Shown piece after piece: positions 42,142 through 53,883 of a stretch of 64,000 nt of DNA. A program made the translations under genes and the position numbers. The notes beneath the pieces were generated by a model that was not told the origin of the DNA, searched no databases, and worked only from the letters and a program-made list of their open reading frames with translations. How positions within the stretch are numbered: position 1 is the stretch's first letter; each line of letters begins with the position of its first letter. The DNA comes from Delphinus delphis (taxonomy: Eukaryota; Chordata; Mammalia; Artiodactyla; Delphinidae), in the NCBI RefSeq assembly GCF_949987515.2, contig NC_082688.1, positions 107,797,893 to 107,861,892 on the forward strand, written 5' to 3'.

Positions 42142-42510
42142 GTTATAACTAGGATAGACTGAATAATGTCTCTCTGAAGATGTCCACATTCTAATCCATG
42201 GAAAACCTGTGAATGTTACTTTATATTGTAAAAAGGATTGCTGGTGTGTTTAAGGATCTTGATATTGGGAGACCAGCCTGGATTATCTGGGTGGGTCCAG
42301 TGTAGTCATAAGGGTCCTTGTAAAAAATAGCAGTTGGTCAGAGAGAACAGAAAATGCTGTGCAGCTGCCTTGACAATGGGGGAAGGAACCACCAGCAGCC
42401 TCTAGAAGCTGGAAGAGGCAAGGACAAGTGTCCTACCCTGGAGCCTCCGGAAGGAAACAGCTCTGCTGACATCTTGATTTTATCCTTGTAAGACTCTTTT
42501 CAGGAATACT
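42142..42510 (+). mobile_element. MLT1-type MaLR LTR
   Basis: 'gatagactgaataatgtctc', 'gaagatgtccacattctaat', 'ctggattatctgggtgggtc' and 'gctgacatcttgattttatc' follow MLT1 order. Its 3' end is missing or diverged. Confidence 0.85.
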
Positions 42511-42917
42511 AATTATGTGTTTTGTTCATGATAGAACAACTTAAACCTGATGGTGACTGGGAGTGACACTAATACCAAATTTTTGGTCAATCTCTCATGT
42601 ATGAGAAAATGACCAAAAAGGAAGAATTGTTAAATTAATTAAACAAGGAGGCCATTAAACTGAGGCGGCTCTAATACGTTGGTGGCTTTTGTGAGTAAAC
42701 CAAAATCTAAGCCTGTAAATGCCTCAAGATTACGGAATCAAAACTTAAGGACAACCAATCACAACCAAGGAGGCTTTAAGCTAGAGCCAATTAAATAATT
42801 TCTTTGCTTCCACATTTTCCTCTAAGTCATTCCCAACTCCTGTCGATGGCATGCTCCTAACCACTTCTGGTTTGGCACTGCACAATTTGAATTGATTTTC
42901 TGCTCAAATAAACTCTT

Positions 42918-43136
42918 CTTTTTTTTTTTTTTTTTTTTTTTTTTGCGGTACGCGGGCCCCTCACTGTTGTGGCCTCTCCCATTGCGGAGCACAGGCTCCG
43001 GACGCGCAGGCTCAGCGGCCATGGCTCACGGGCCCAGCCGCTCCGCGGCATGTGGGATCTTCCCGGACCGGGGCACGAATCCGTGTCTCCTGCATCGGCA
43101 GGCAGACTCTCAACCACTGCGCCACCAGGGAAGCCC
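42918..43136 (-). mobile_element. CHR-1-type SINE
   Basis: A T-run of about 24, then inverted CHR-1 to 'ccaccagggaagccc'. A clear target-site duplication was not found. Confidence 0.94.
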
Positions 43137-44756
43137 CCAAAATAGCTATTAATGAAAATATATAATGCCTTTTCGTATACATTTGTGTTATTTATTTTCA
43201 TTGATATATAAATAAAGAAATGCACCCTAATGCAGTGATAAATGATTTTTACTTACAAGATGATCAAGTGTAACACAATTCTGTATCTTACTGAGTTGCT
43301 ATTTGTTGCATTTGTGGATTTTTAGCCTAACATCTCATACCACAAAATATTTTATTTATGAACCATGTGATCACTGTTTCACTGAGAAGATTCACAACAG
43401 CTAGGTTTTGAAAGATTTCTTTTTTAAACAAAACCCTTGAAAGATAATGGTTCCAGTCAAATGATTTGACATTAGCAAAGTTCCTAACTTTGAAGAAATG
43501 TCCAAGTTAATATACTTCCAACTACAATATTTAATATTAAACAGTGTTTGGTATTCAGTGACATTAATTCTGTGATGACTGTTTATTTCTCAATTTGTTT
43601 TTTTATAGACTTTCACAGGAACAAGGGAAGTGGTTGAATGTGGTTGTTTCAGCTCTTCAGTGAGTTTTTGTCTATAAACAAATGCATTGATATCCAAGTA
43701 ACTGAAGGAGAGCACTGAAAGATCACCAACCAAAATATTCTGTAATTTAATCAAAATAAAAAGCAGTTTTTGATACACAAAATACTGTTCCAGTTATGAT
43801 ATTCAATAGTGTTTTGTAGAGTAACATTATATAATAATTGTAGTGTGCTTTTTCAAAATTAATAAAAATATATTTGAATTAAAATTGTAAAATATAAATA
43901 ATATATATTAGATAAAAACAGAAATTGCATTGTGTACAGAGAATACTAATCAAATAACTAGATAAAAAATAAAAATATTTAAAATGTTTCAGTTTTTAAA
44001 AAAGATACAGTCTCAGAATAAAATCCATAAAATTCACAAGAAATATAGCAAGCCAGGCAGCCAATTAGTTATAATTTAAAAATATTAAATTTTCCTGAGT
44101 TCTTAAATTCCAGTGAATAGACAAAACTGTTAAGAAACAAAAATAAAAAATGCATCAGTTTCCTTTAACCTTTTTACACTATGTGTTATGCTTGAAGGGA
44201 GATGTTATAATGTATTCTGTGTTCCCATGGGAAAAAAGTCATCAGAAATCCACAGAATTAAACACACTGTGTTTAGCAAGTCTCCAAGTACACAGTGAAT
44301 ATTCACTAAATGGCACATAATAATCACCACAACAGTGATCATACTGAATAATATCTCAGCCTGATACATGTTTATAGGATACATTTACATGCTAATTTAA
44401 ATGTATTTAAATTGGAAACTAGAACTTTCTTGTTTTGGGAATGAAATACTACCTTAGCAGTTGCTCATTAGTGGAACTTTAATAAAGATTATAGTCTTGA
44501 CCTATGATTAAATCTTTGTTTTGTATTGAGTATGGTTTAGTGTTGATGCCAAACAATTGTTACATAATAGGAACACTTTTCAGAAATTGTTTTAACTCCC
44601 AAATCCCTGTAATTTTTCAAAGCTCTCAATGTTTGTCTCTATACTTTGTCAAAATGTGAGATAACTTTAAAATATAGACACATGCAAAGATATTAACAGT
44701 ATTTGTATGTTTGGTATAAAGAAGATCAAACAACTGGGTAAGCATCTGCATTTCTT
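43137..44756. other. Unassigned, strongly AT-rich DNA
   Basis: I see no gene or clear repeat. The minus frame 43590-43778 has no family resemblance. Confidence 0.5.
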
Positions 44757-44963
44757 TTCTTTTTTTTTTTTGCGGTACGCGGGCCTCTCACTGTTGTGGT
44801 CTCTCCCATTGCGGAGCACAGGCTCCGGACGCGCAGGCTCAGCAGCCATGGCTCACGGGCCCAGCCGCTCCGCGGCATGTGGGATCTTCCCGGACCGGGG
44901 CACGAACCCGTGTCCCCTGTATCGGCAGGCGGACTCTCAACCACTGCGCCACCAGGGAAGCCC
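44757..44963 (-). mobile_element. CHR-1-type SINE
   Basis: T-run, 'gcggtacgcgggcctctcac' and end 'ccaccagggaagccc'. Flanks 'gcatctgcattt' and 'gcatcctcattt' form an imperfect target-site duplication. Confidence 0.94.
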
Positions 44964-45404
44964 GCATCCTCATTTTTTAATTTCGTTTTCTGCTGATATT
45001 TTATGTCACTTGGATATAATGATTATAAATTGTTCAGCTAATGTGATTGAGGTCACCGTCTCCATCTATGTATATATATGTGGCACTTAGGAGAGAGTAT
45101 AAAATAGTGGTAAACCAATTAGTACCACCAGGTTTGGTATGATTATGTTTCCTTTCTTTATAGTATTTCTCTTAATGTACATTTACTATTGTCTACATAA
45201 TAACTATGACACATTTTACAAACTTACTTAACTAATTTCATACTTTCATACTGAGTTATTTCAAGTCTTATGACCTTTCCAAAAATTTCATATTGTTCCT
45301 TTTCTGGGAATGTGATATGGTGATTGCTACCCTATGGGGTCTGTTAAATGTAAAAGCAGCAAATCAAGTTATTTGCACTTAATACATCTTCATATGGACC
45401 TTAA
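44964..45404. other. Unassigned DNA
   Basis: I see no gene or confident repeat. Confidence 0.5.
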
Positions 45405-45546
45405 TATGCACCAGGTACTCTTTTACAGGCATTGAAGATATTATCTCATTTGATCCTTACAATAACCCTGAGAGGTAGATCCTACAATCCACATTTTATA
45501 GACAAGGAATGAGAGGTTAAGTAATTTTCCCCAGGTGAGACACTAC
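45405..45546 (-). mobile_element. MIR/L2-type SINE fossil
   Basis: Inverted MIR-like text: 'ttatctcatttgatccttac', 'aataaccctgagaggtagat', 'gacaaggaatgagaggttaa'. The Tigger element begins where it stops. Confidence 0.7.
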
Positions 45547-46293
45547 AAGTAGGTCCCCTACATACAAACGAGTTCTGTTCCTAGAGCACGTTCGTTGAGA
45601 ACAATTTGTTCGTTAAGTCCAACAGAGTTAGCCTAGGTACCTAACTAACACAATCGGCTATACAGTACTATACTATATTGTACTGTACTAGATTTATAAT
45701 ACTTTTCACACAAATAATACATAAAAAACAAAGGCAAAAAATAAAACATTTTTAATCTTACAGTACAATACCTTGAAAAGTACAGTAGTACAATACAACA
45801 GCTGGCATACAGGGGCTGGCATCAAGTGAACAGGCAAGAAGAGTTACTGACTGGAGGAGGGAGGGGAGGTGGGAGATGGTAGAGCTGAAGGATGGTCAGC
45901 AATAGAAGATGGAGGGCAGGCTGCAATTTCACTCACGCTTGACATTGATGGCACAGGTTCTGGTTCTTTGCTGGATTCAATGCTGTCTAACCTCTTGAAA
46001 AAAACAATCTAGTGATGTCTGGGTAGTAGCTCTTTTTTTCTTGTTGAAGATGGAATGGTAGCACTGGATTGCATTCTGAACGGCTGCTGCAACCTTCGTG
46101 TACCATTCTATGTTCAGGTCCTGTGCCTTAGAAACTAACAGTGCCTCCTCAAATCAAGAAAATCCCATGCCATTTCCTGCGTCGTGAATCTCTTCGGTTC
46201 TTCAGTTACTTCTTCCTCCTCTTGTCTCTCTTCGTCCTTTCTCTGTGCAAGTTTGCATCTTTGAAAGTTTGTAAGTAGGGGACTTACTGTAAT
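45547..46293 (-). mobile_element. Tigger-type (pogo/Tc1-mariner) DNA transposon
   Basis: The ends are inverted repeats: 'agtaggtcccctacatacaa' at the left and '...ttgtaagtaggggacttact' at the right. The interior resembles a Tigger1-like element deleted for most of its transposase. The minus-strand reading of 45840-46260 keeps acidic, Ser/Glu-rich C-terminal-like sequence with shifts. It looks inserted within an older MIR. Confidence 0.8.
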
Positions 46294-46907
46294 AGGTGCT
46301 TAACCTGGCATTAGGAACCAGGAAGATGGACTCTAGAGATGGTACCCTCCCTCAGTTTGCTGGGCCTGATGTGAGAACCACACCCAACCCACCAACCCCA
46401 TTCCCACCATCCATGATGTACTTACCTTGTATACGTTTGAATCATCTGTTAAAAAACAAACAGCTGAGATAGGGACCTAGAATAAATAATGAGGGAAAAT
46501 TATTTTTTTTTGAAAAGATTTTTTTTAGTAACTTTTTAAAATCCCCCTCCTACTTTCCAGTTTGCACCTGCTTATCTGAGTATTAGAGAAATAGTCTACA
46601 TTTTATTCATTGGAGGATACTTTAAATGGCCTAAATATTCAAGCGTCAAATACATACTCCAGTATGTACTTTTACTTAAACAATTTCATCTCTTTTTAGT
46701 TCCCAGTTTTTCCTCTTTTCTCACTGAAGTCAACAAAGCTGTTTATTTTCTCTGAACTTTACAAACCCATCTGTTCCTTCATGAATTATGTATTTCCTCT
46801 TGTGAATGTCTTCTCTCGCAATACTTCCTGTTCAATTCTACACTGCCTGCCATTGCATCTATAAAAGCTCAGCTATAGGAATTCTTACCTGAGACACAGC
46901 AAAACAA
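46294..46907. other. Unassigned DNA
   Basis: I see no gene or confident repeat. Confidence 0.5.
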
Positions 46908-47165
46908 GTTATATATATATATGTATTTATATATATATATATATATGTGTATATATATATATGTTCTTGCTTATATCTGTGTTTCTGCCTAGTTGTATTA
47001 CAGAGAGGGAGAAATTTTTTTCCAAATTGTTTTCTTTGTTTTTAATATAATTATGTATACATATATACACTATATATAAACATATATGATAGATACACAT
47101 ATGTTATATATACATAGCACAGATAAACATATAGTATGCATATTATATATACATGTATATATTTA
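46908..47165. repeat. (TA)n and related AT-rich tandem repeats
   Basis: Two clusters of TATATA, TATG and ATACACAT units (46908-46965 and 47045-47165), followed by short CA-rich runs to about 47200. Confidence 0.9.
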
Positions 47166-47209
47166 TAACACACTCATATAAACACACACACAGATACACA
47201 CAGTTTAAC

Positions 47210-48450
47210 AATCTGTTCACAATATTTCTGAAAATGTTAACAGTCAGCTCTTGCAAGCCAAGATGAGGCTGCCCAAGCACACCACTGATTCTACTACTCT
47301 GTTTCCAGTGAGTTGCTGCCACCTGGGGCTCAGATTCCCTGGGCACCTCCATTTGATAGAGATCAGAAATCCCTTTCCAAAGGCAAACCCTCCGTCCAGC
47401 ATGCCCAGACTCTTAAGGATGGTGAGTAAAGTACTTTCTAAAGATAGTGATGCTTCATCCTACTTTTTTATCCTTGGTGAAGTAAGAAAAATCTGCATAT
47501 AATACATGTAGCGGATAGTGACTTAGAAGCTGTGAGAGAGACTCCATATATTTAATATTCAACAATTCTGAGCTTACAGGATACCTCAGGTATTTAACGT
47601 GATGTGGTCTGATTGAATTATTAGCTGGAAACTCAGAATTTTGTTTTTGTTTTGTTTTATTTTATTTTGCGATGTCTTGCATCAGCATCTCACTTTCCAA
47701 AGGACAATTTATTTTATATAGCATGCTGACTATTAGGGACAGATAAGTTAATTTTTCTCTGTCATATGTGTCGTTTCTATTTTTAAAAAGCCATTGATAT
47801 GGTCAAAAGTAGTGAACTATGTTTAAGACAATCTGGTTCTCCCACTGACTCGCTGTGTTACCTTATAGCAAGTCACCTGAAGCAATATTACTCCAATTAT
47901 CACCAGGTAGGAGATTTCGTGGGGGAAGTCAAGGATTACAGTGTATTCCTTAAATATTCCTTTCTTACTTCTTATAGGTGATAGCAATCTTTAAAGATAA
48001 AAAGATAGGTACTCTAAAAGTAAATTTTTATGAAAATGCAAGCAAAGTTTAAAAAACCAAACATAAAAATAGAGCATAGAATGGAAATTATATGTTTAAA
48101 TTAATACAAATAAAGTATTATATATTTACTTCTAAAATTAGAGCAAATAAAATGCCAGGTTTTCTTTGAAATGTGTATCACAGATGAGAAGGCAAAATAG
48201 TTTCCTTGAAACAAGAAGTTGACATTTTTATCTCAGACTCCTAGTTAAGCATAAGAGTAAAAAAAAAAAAAAATTGCACTCATTATACAGGAAAATGCTG
48301 GCAATTAAAATATAAAATAGATCTTCAAACATTATTACTTTAGATACATATGAGTAAAAAGAAAATGTATATAAACAGAAACCAGGTATTTCATATGCTC
48401 ATAAAGACCACCACGAAGAAATGTCCCAATGGTTTTGATTATGATCATCA
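47210..48450. other. Unassigned DNA
   Basis: 47210-47410 is locally more GC-rich, with overlapping frames (47251-47502 plus, 47143-47352 minus). Neither resembles a known protein. The rest is AT-rich with nothing recognisable. Confidence 0.45.
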
Positions 48451-48451
48451 T

Positions 48452-48812
48452 CTTGGTCCATTCAGGCTGTCATAGCAAATTACCATAGACTGGGAAGTTT
48501 ATAAACAACAGAATTTTATTTCTCATGGTTTTGGAGGCTGGAAGTCCAAGACAAGGAGCCAATATGGTCATAGTCTGGTGAGCACCCTCTGCCTGATTCA
48601 CCGTGAATGCCTTCTGACTGTGTCCTCATATGGTGGAAGGGGCTAGGTACTTCTCTGGAGCCTCTTTTACGAGGCGCCAGTCGCATCCAGAGGGCTTTGC
48701 CCTAATAACTTAAACACCTCCCAAAGGCCCCACCTCTAACAACGTCATCTTTGAGGGTTAGGATTTCAACATATGAATTTTAGGGGGACACAAGCATTTC
48801 AGACTATAGCAA
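48452..48812 (-). mobile_element. MLT1-type MaLR LTR
   Basis: A nearly full inverted MLT1: 'ccatagactgggaagtttat', 'ctggaggctggaagtccaag'-like text, 'caaaggccccacctctaaca', 'ggttaggatttcaacatatg'. Confidence 0.88.
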
Positions 48813-48865
48813 TCATATTAATTTTAAAAAGATTTCCCATAAATAGAAAAGCACTTAAAATATCT

Positions 48866-48866
<1 letters not shown>

Positions 48867-48896
<30 letters not shown>
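48867..48896. repeat. (AC)n microsatellite
   Basis: About 15 uninterrupted AC units. Confidence 0.97.
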
Positions 48897-48897
<1 letters not shown>

Positions 48898-49009
48898 AAT
48901 ACAGACTGCCAGACTCATTTTGGTTAATTTAAGCAGAAAATTTTGTAACACTTTGTTTATTGGCAAGAACATTATAAATATTTGTTAAATGAATGACATG
49001 TGCACCCAT

Positions 49010-49510
49010 CGTTTTCTATTTCTGCATAACAAATTACCATAAATTCAGTGTTCTCTGCTCAGGGTCCCCACAGACTGACAACAAGCTGTTTGCCAGGACT
49101 GGGTTCTTAGCAGGATCTAGGGGTTTTTGTCCAAACTCATTCAGATGTTGGTAGAATTTATTTCCTTGCAGTTGCAGGATTGAGTTTCCTTTTTCTTCCT
49201 TGCTGTTGGCCCGGGGTTGCTCTTAGTTTGTAGATGCTGCCTTCAGGTGTTCCGTAGGCCTGCTCATACTTCAGTCTCTCTGAATTCAGGAAATTCTCAG
49301 TCCCTTTTAAGGGCTCACCTGAACAGATCAAGTCCACCCAGATAATCTCTCTTTTGATTAACTCAAAGTCCACTGATAAGAACCTGATCACAAGAGTGAA
49401 ATCACATCATATTCACAGGTTCTCCCACACTCAAGGGGAGGGAATTATATAAGAATGCATGCACCAGGGGGAAGGAATCTTGGGGACCAACTTGGAATTC
49501 TGGCTACCAC
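49010..49510 (-). mobile_element. MLT1-type MaLR LTR
   Basis: Inverted MLT1 layout: 'tgcataacaaattaccataa', 'ctctgctcagggtccccaca', 'tcccacactcaaggggaggg', 'ggaattctggctaccac'. Confidence 0.78.
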
Positions 49511-50010
49511 AAAGTCTATTGTTAATAATGTGTTCTGCAACACTAATGTCTATAGAGAAATACCGCTCTTGACAAAGCAGGTTTACCTCCCTTTCAGAAA
49601 TTTTATTAATGGAGTTTGAAAGGCAAATCAGGTCCTTAGGTTGAAGGATCCTGATTCCACAATAAATATGTACAGGAGATAGTCTCCCAGTCTTTCCCTA
49701 AGTGACCTCCATCCAATATGCAAAGTAATTGTATATTGTAGAAAGAAGAATTTGAAGATCTTCCTAGAGCCGTTGGAAATAAAGTCTGAGCTAAGTTCAG
49801 CCAAAGAAAAACAAAACATTATCATAACTCACCTGTTAAAGTGGGTTGAGGGCATAGACGCCAGATGTTGCATGCCTGGATCCAGTTCATGTACAGTAGT
49901 AGATCAGCAGACCCTCTGTGGTCGTCCTCCTGGCTCCTGAGTGTGCTGACATCAATATGCTAAGCAGTTGAGAGAACCCTCATATTGGTTCCCTGTTCTG
50001 TGTGTGGGAC
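49511..50010. other. Unassigned DNA
   Basis: I see no gene or clear repeat before the LTR at 50011. Confidence 0.5.
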
Positions 50011-50982
50011 TGAAACCGAGCAGGACGCTGTGGGGCTCCTGGGCACAGAAGCCTTTCCATGTACCCCGTTTTTTGTAGGGAACAGACTCCAGCCAACATG
50101 ACCTTCCTTGAGTTCCAAAGGGCAGATTCAAACAGTTGCTAGTCCAGGAAGGGAGGGGATGCAGAGACAAGGGAGGAGCAGCCAAGAAACAATAGTGCAG
50201 CCTTGGGGCAGGTCCTGGTTCCACCTCAAGGGACACACATAACAATGTCTTTAAGCTTTCTGTAGAATTAAAACCCAGCAAAAGGAAGATAGATGTCAGC
50301 ATTGTTCATACCAGAGACGACCACCTGAAGCCAGACTAAAGGAACCAGAGAGGCTCATCAAGATTACTTGAGGACTTCTCTGGTTGTGCAGTGGTTAAGA
50401 ATCTGCCGGATAATGCAGGGGACATGGGTTTGAGCCCTGGTCCAGGAAGATCCCACATGATGCGGAGCAGCTAAGCCTGTGTGCCACAACTACTGAGCCT
50501 GTGCTCTAGAGCCCACGAGCCACAACTACTGAAGCCCATGTGCCTACAGCCCATGCTCCGCAACAAGAGAAGCCACTGCAATGAGAAGCCTGCGTGCCCC
50601 CGCTCACCATAACTAGAGAAAGCCTGCCCGCAGCAACAAAGACCCAACAAAGCCAAAAATAAATAAATTTATTTAAAAAAAAAATTACCTGAGGCCAGAT
50701 TAAAGGAACCACAGAAACTCATCAGGTTACTGGAGACCAGATTAGAGGTGCAGGCCCTGCACACACCCTAATTCTTATCAGCAACCCCACCCTTGAACCA
50801 TTGCCATAAAACTCAGCAAACTCCCTTGGGTTGGGACACATAGTTTTTGAGGGCAGGAGCCTGCTGGCTGTGTCCCCCTTTGCCTGGGAAATCAATAAAG
50901 CTGTTCTTTTCTACTTCACCCAAAACTCTGTCTCCGAGATTCGATTTGGCACTGGTGTACAGAGGCTGAGCTTTCGGCATCA
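50011..50982 (+). mobile_element. Solo ERV LTR (group 1 copy A) with nested SINE
   Basis: Begins TGAAACCGAGCAGGACG and ends in '...tttcggcatca', the same termini as the copy at 59725-60289, of which it is a plus-strand relative. AATAAA lies at 50894-50899, followed by a U5-like stretch. An internal segment (starting 'acctgaagccagactaaagg') is repeated after the SINE at 50374-50684 ('acctgaggccagattaaagg'). No provirus body or tRNA primer site follows. The 4-bp flanks GGAC and GAAT do not match. The minus frame 49952-50302 is an antisense reading of this LTR. Confidence 0.85.
50374..50684 (+). mobile_element. CHR-2-like SINE inserted in an LTR
   Basis: Head 'acttctctggttgtgcagtg', body with 'cacaactactgagcctgtg' repeats, and an A-rich tail. 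The flanks 'gattacttgagg' and 'aattacctgagg' fit a diverged target-site duplication. Confidence 0.92.
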
Positions 50983-51329
50983 GAATGAGGACCATTATGA
51001 AAGAAAAGAATAAGCAGAAATCTTTGATACTGTTTCTTCCTCCTTGTCAGGCTAGTAAATGAGAAGCACAACTGCATTTCAAGTCAAACGGTAGAAATTA
51101 ATGCCAAACTCAAAAGACTAAAAAATTAAGTTTTGTGATCCTCATTTATATCCTCATTGAATTCAACAATAGCCACATACAAGAAAATTCACATAGGTCA
51201 TGGCAGGTGACAGTGGAGTTTCACACGTTTAACCAAGAGATAGACCCATTCTCACAGCTGCTGTGCCAGATGTGGTATATTTCCTAGAACAGAGCAACAT
51301 AGATTCTGCCCTTGATTTTTAGCTGTGGG
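50983..51329. other. Unassigned DNA
   Basis: I see no gene or clear repeat. Confidence 0.5.
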
Positions 51330-51800
51330 AAACAAAATAAGGACCCCACAAAGATGTCTGTGTCCCCAGAACCTGTGAATATGTTAGGTTACCTGGCAAA
51401 GGAGAGTTAAGTTTGCTAAGCAGCAGATCTTAAAATAGGGAGATTATCTGAGTAACCCAATGTAATTGCAAGGGTCCTTAAAAGTAGAAGAGCAAAGATG
51501 AAGACAGAATCACAGAGACGGCAGAGTGAGAAGAACTTGGCCCAACATTGCTGGATCTAAAATGTGGAAGGGGGGAGCCACGTGCCAAGGAAAATGGGCA
51601 GAATATAGAAACAGGAAAAGACAAGGTAAAGGAATTTCCTCTACTGCCTCCAGAAAGGAATGCCCTCCACCTGACACCTTAATCTCAGCTCAGTGACATC
51701 TGTGTCAGATTTCTGATCTACAGATGACAATTTCTGTTGTTTCAAGCCACTAAGTTTGTGGTAATTAGTCATAGCAGCAATGGAAAATTAATACAGTAGC
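51330..51800 (+). mobile_element. MLT1-type MaLR LTR
   Basis: 'acaaagatgtctgtgtcccc', 'ggagattatctgagtaaccc', 'ttgtttcaagccactaagtt' and 'ggaaaattaatacagtagc' follow the MLT1 consensus order to its 3' end. Confidence 0.9.
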
Positions 51801-52285
51801 TATTCATCTACATAATCTGCATTTAATTTCATTCCCCATCAGGAAAGAAAACAGTCCTGCTCTAGACTGTGTTAACTCTGCTGCATTCTGTCAGAGTATA
51901 GTCTGAAGGGGTCTCAATTACCTGAACATTCTGTGGGACATCTCTCTGATTCTTTGTTGAGGACTTAGTAAGCAAGAAGTAAATACTCTGTATGACTTGG
52001 TAAGTTGAGGGCTTGCGAGACACATTCATAAAACATTCATAAAACTTTTGAAGTTTTATGCCACATTCGTAAAACTTTTGAAGGATCTGATGATCTGGTA
52101 CATGCCAAGACATTGGAACTTTCTGCCACTAAGAAAGAGTCACTGTGCTTGGTAGATATTTTTGGATTTTTGGAAGAGCATATACCATACTTAGGAATAT
52201 TGCTCTAATTCATTTATAGGGTGACTTAGAAGGCTGCCAATTTCAAGTGGGGTACAGAGCAGAAGGTGCTGCATCAGATGTAGGC
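51801..52285. other. Unassigned DNA with a short local duplication
   Basis: 'cattcataaaac' and 'cattcgtaaaacttttgaag' repeat at about 52025-52082 as two or three imperfect units. No gene is seen. The minus frame 51862-52113 has repeated FYECGIKLQKFYEC-like residues only because of this duplication. Confidence 0.6.
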
Positions 52286-52287
52286 AA

Positions 52288-52522
52288 CAGCAGGGGGCCC
52301 CAACCACCAGGCTGTGGACCAGTGCCAGGGGTTGGGGAACCAAGCCACACAGCAGGAGGTGAGCAGCGGGCGAGTAGGCAAAGCTTCATCTGCCGCTCCC
52401 CATTGCTCCCCATCACTTGCATTACTGCCTGAGACATCCCCCCCACACCCCCACCCCCGTCCGTGGAAAAATTGTCTTCTATGAAACCAGTCCCTGGTGC
52501 CAAAAATGTTGGAGACCACTAG
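52288..52522. mobile_element. Non-autonomous DNA transposon (hAT-like), internally deleted
   Basis: The ends are complementary-like: 'gggccccaaccaccaggctg' at the left and '...tgccaaaaatgttggagacc' at the right. The interior 'gcaggaggtgagcagcgggc' and 'gaaaaattgtcttctatgaa' matches a common mammalian MER element that I cannot name safely. The overlapping open frames are GC-rich artefacts of it. Confidence 0.65.
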
Positions 52523-52587
52523 GCTACAGTACAAAGAGCTCTACCACTTGGGTCATGTGATCTAGTGGATTCGATGATGTTATAGAG

Positions 52588-52857
52588 CAGGAGTCAGCAA
52601 ACTGTTTCTGCAAATGGCCAGATGGTAAATATTTTAGGCTTTGAGGGCCATTGGGTCTCTGTGACCACTATTAAATTCTGCTGATATGCAGCTATTTAAC
52701 CCTGTTATTGTACCAGAACTACTTTACTCCATGGTTGTAGTCCAGATGCAGCCACAGATAATACATAAATGATAGGGCTGTGTTCCAATAAAATTTTAAT
52801 TATAAAATCAGTCCCTGAGTCAGATTTGGCCCATGGGCTAGAGTATGCTGACCCCTG
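52588..52857. mobile_element. hAT-Charlie-type non-autonomous transposon
   Basis: The terminal inverted repeats are CAGGAGTCAGCAAAC (52588-52602) and GTATGCTGACCCCTG (52843-52857). The 8-bp flanks TTATAGAG and CTATAGAA match at 6 of 8 bases and follow the nTnnnnAn pattern of hAT target sites. Confidence 0.9.
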
Positions 52858-52859
52858 CT

Positions 52860-53135
52860 ATAGAAAAGAATATTGCATAGAGTCTTTGGAATAATTGAAT
52901 AAGAGAGTCACAGCACAGACCACTAGGGTTGTGGAATCTGACCTTCCCATGTTCAGCAGGGAACTGCATACCACTTGTGTACAACCTCTGGATTGGGGGC
53001 CTTGTTGGAGGCTGAGTGTCTGATTGTGAAACATCAAATGACTATGTGGTTGAAACTGTCCAGCATGTATTGATTATTGTTAGACCCATCACGTCATATG
53101 TTTTTGCAGTATTAGCGACAAACCACCATAAGTAG
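52860..53135. other. Unassigned DNA
   Basis: I see no gene or clear repeat between the hAT element and the next LTR. Confidence 0.5.
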
Positions 53136-53678
53136 TGAAGAGTAGCAGAATATTCCACCCCAAAGTATGCCTCTTTGGCACAAGGATTATTTTTAGATTA
53201 TCATGTTTGAGAAACTGCAGACACAAGAGAAGCTCTAAAAACAAGAATAGAAGTTGCCGTTTTGTAAGGGAAATTTACATTTATGAAGGAATCTCCATTT
53301 CTGAGGGTGTCTCCCTCTCTGTACCAGGAGAAGAATTAACTCTGTAACACCTGAAGCTCTTTATCAATGGAGAAGCAAATGACTTAACTGCATAACAAAC
53401 GTTAGCCTTGTTTACCTTGCTTTTCCTTGTAACCTCCCATAGCCCCCCCCAAACACACACACCTTTCTTTCGTCTTTAGTTAAAGACTGTATTTAAGTGG
53501 ATGGCTTGGGCCATCTCAGGGACTTATGCACTTTCCCTGAGTATCTCCTGTGTATGCATGAGTTATACATGTTAATAAACTTCTGTTTGCTTTTCTCTGT
53601 TAATCTGTCTTTTATTACAAGGGGTCTCAGTCAAGAGCTCAGAGGGCAGAGGGAAAATTATTTCTCCTCCTCTACTCA
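53136..53678 (+). mobile_element. Solo ERV LTR (group 2 copy E)
   Basis: Starts near TGAAGAGTAGCAGAATATTCC. It holds a polyadenylation region 'gttaataaacttctgtttgc' at about 53571-53590 and ends near 'tttctcctcctctactca'. It is the uninterrupted relative of the minus-strand copy at 59385-60472: same order of 'gcctctttggcacaaggatt', 'ggcttgggccatctcaggga' and 'aatctgtcttttatta'. Confidence 0.8.
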
Positions 53679-53883
53679 AGATATGAGCTTTGAACTCCAG
53701 AGAGCAAAGAGAAAATGGAAGGAGAAGGTTATAAAAGTAAGAATGGAATTGACCTGCTGTCGATTTCTTTTCTTCCTCTTATCCCTCCTTCCTTCCTGCC
53801 TTTGTTTCTTCACTTATACTTTTTTATATCCACTCTTCAATATTAATTAGCTATGGTCAAATAACAAAAAAATTTTTAGAAAT

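Noticed and set aside
42892..43225. Overlapping open frames of 66-122 codons on both strands
   Set aside because: They are readings of a CHR SINE and its T-run. The same translations recur at every SINE copy (for example 1773-2395, 7924-8330, 23153-23488, 27927-28181, 37929-38343, 41697-42002, 44667-45090, 60440-60797).
48867..48896. Short regular repeats as a CRISPR-like array
   Set aside because: This and the TG, TA and TTTA tracts are simple microsatellites without spacers, in a mammalian genome.
49952..50302. 116-codon minus frame
   Set aside because: Antisense reading of the LTR beginning at 50011. The matching LTR at 59725-60289 has no conserved version of it.
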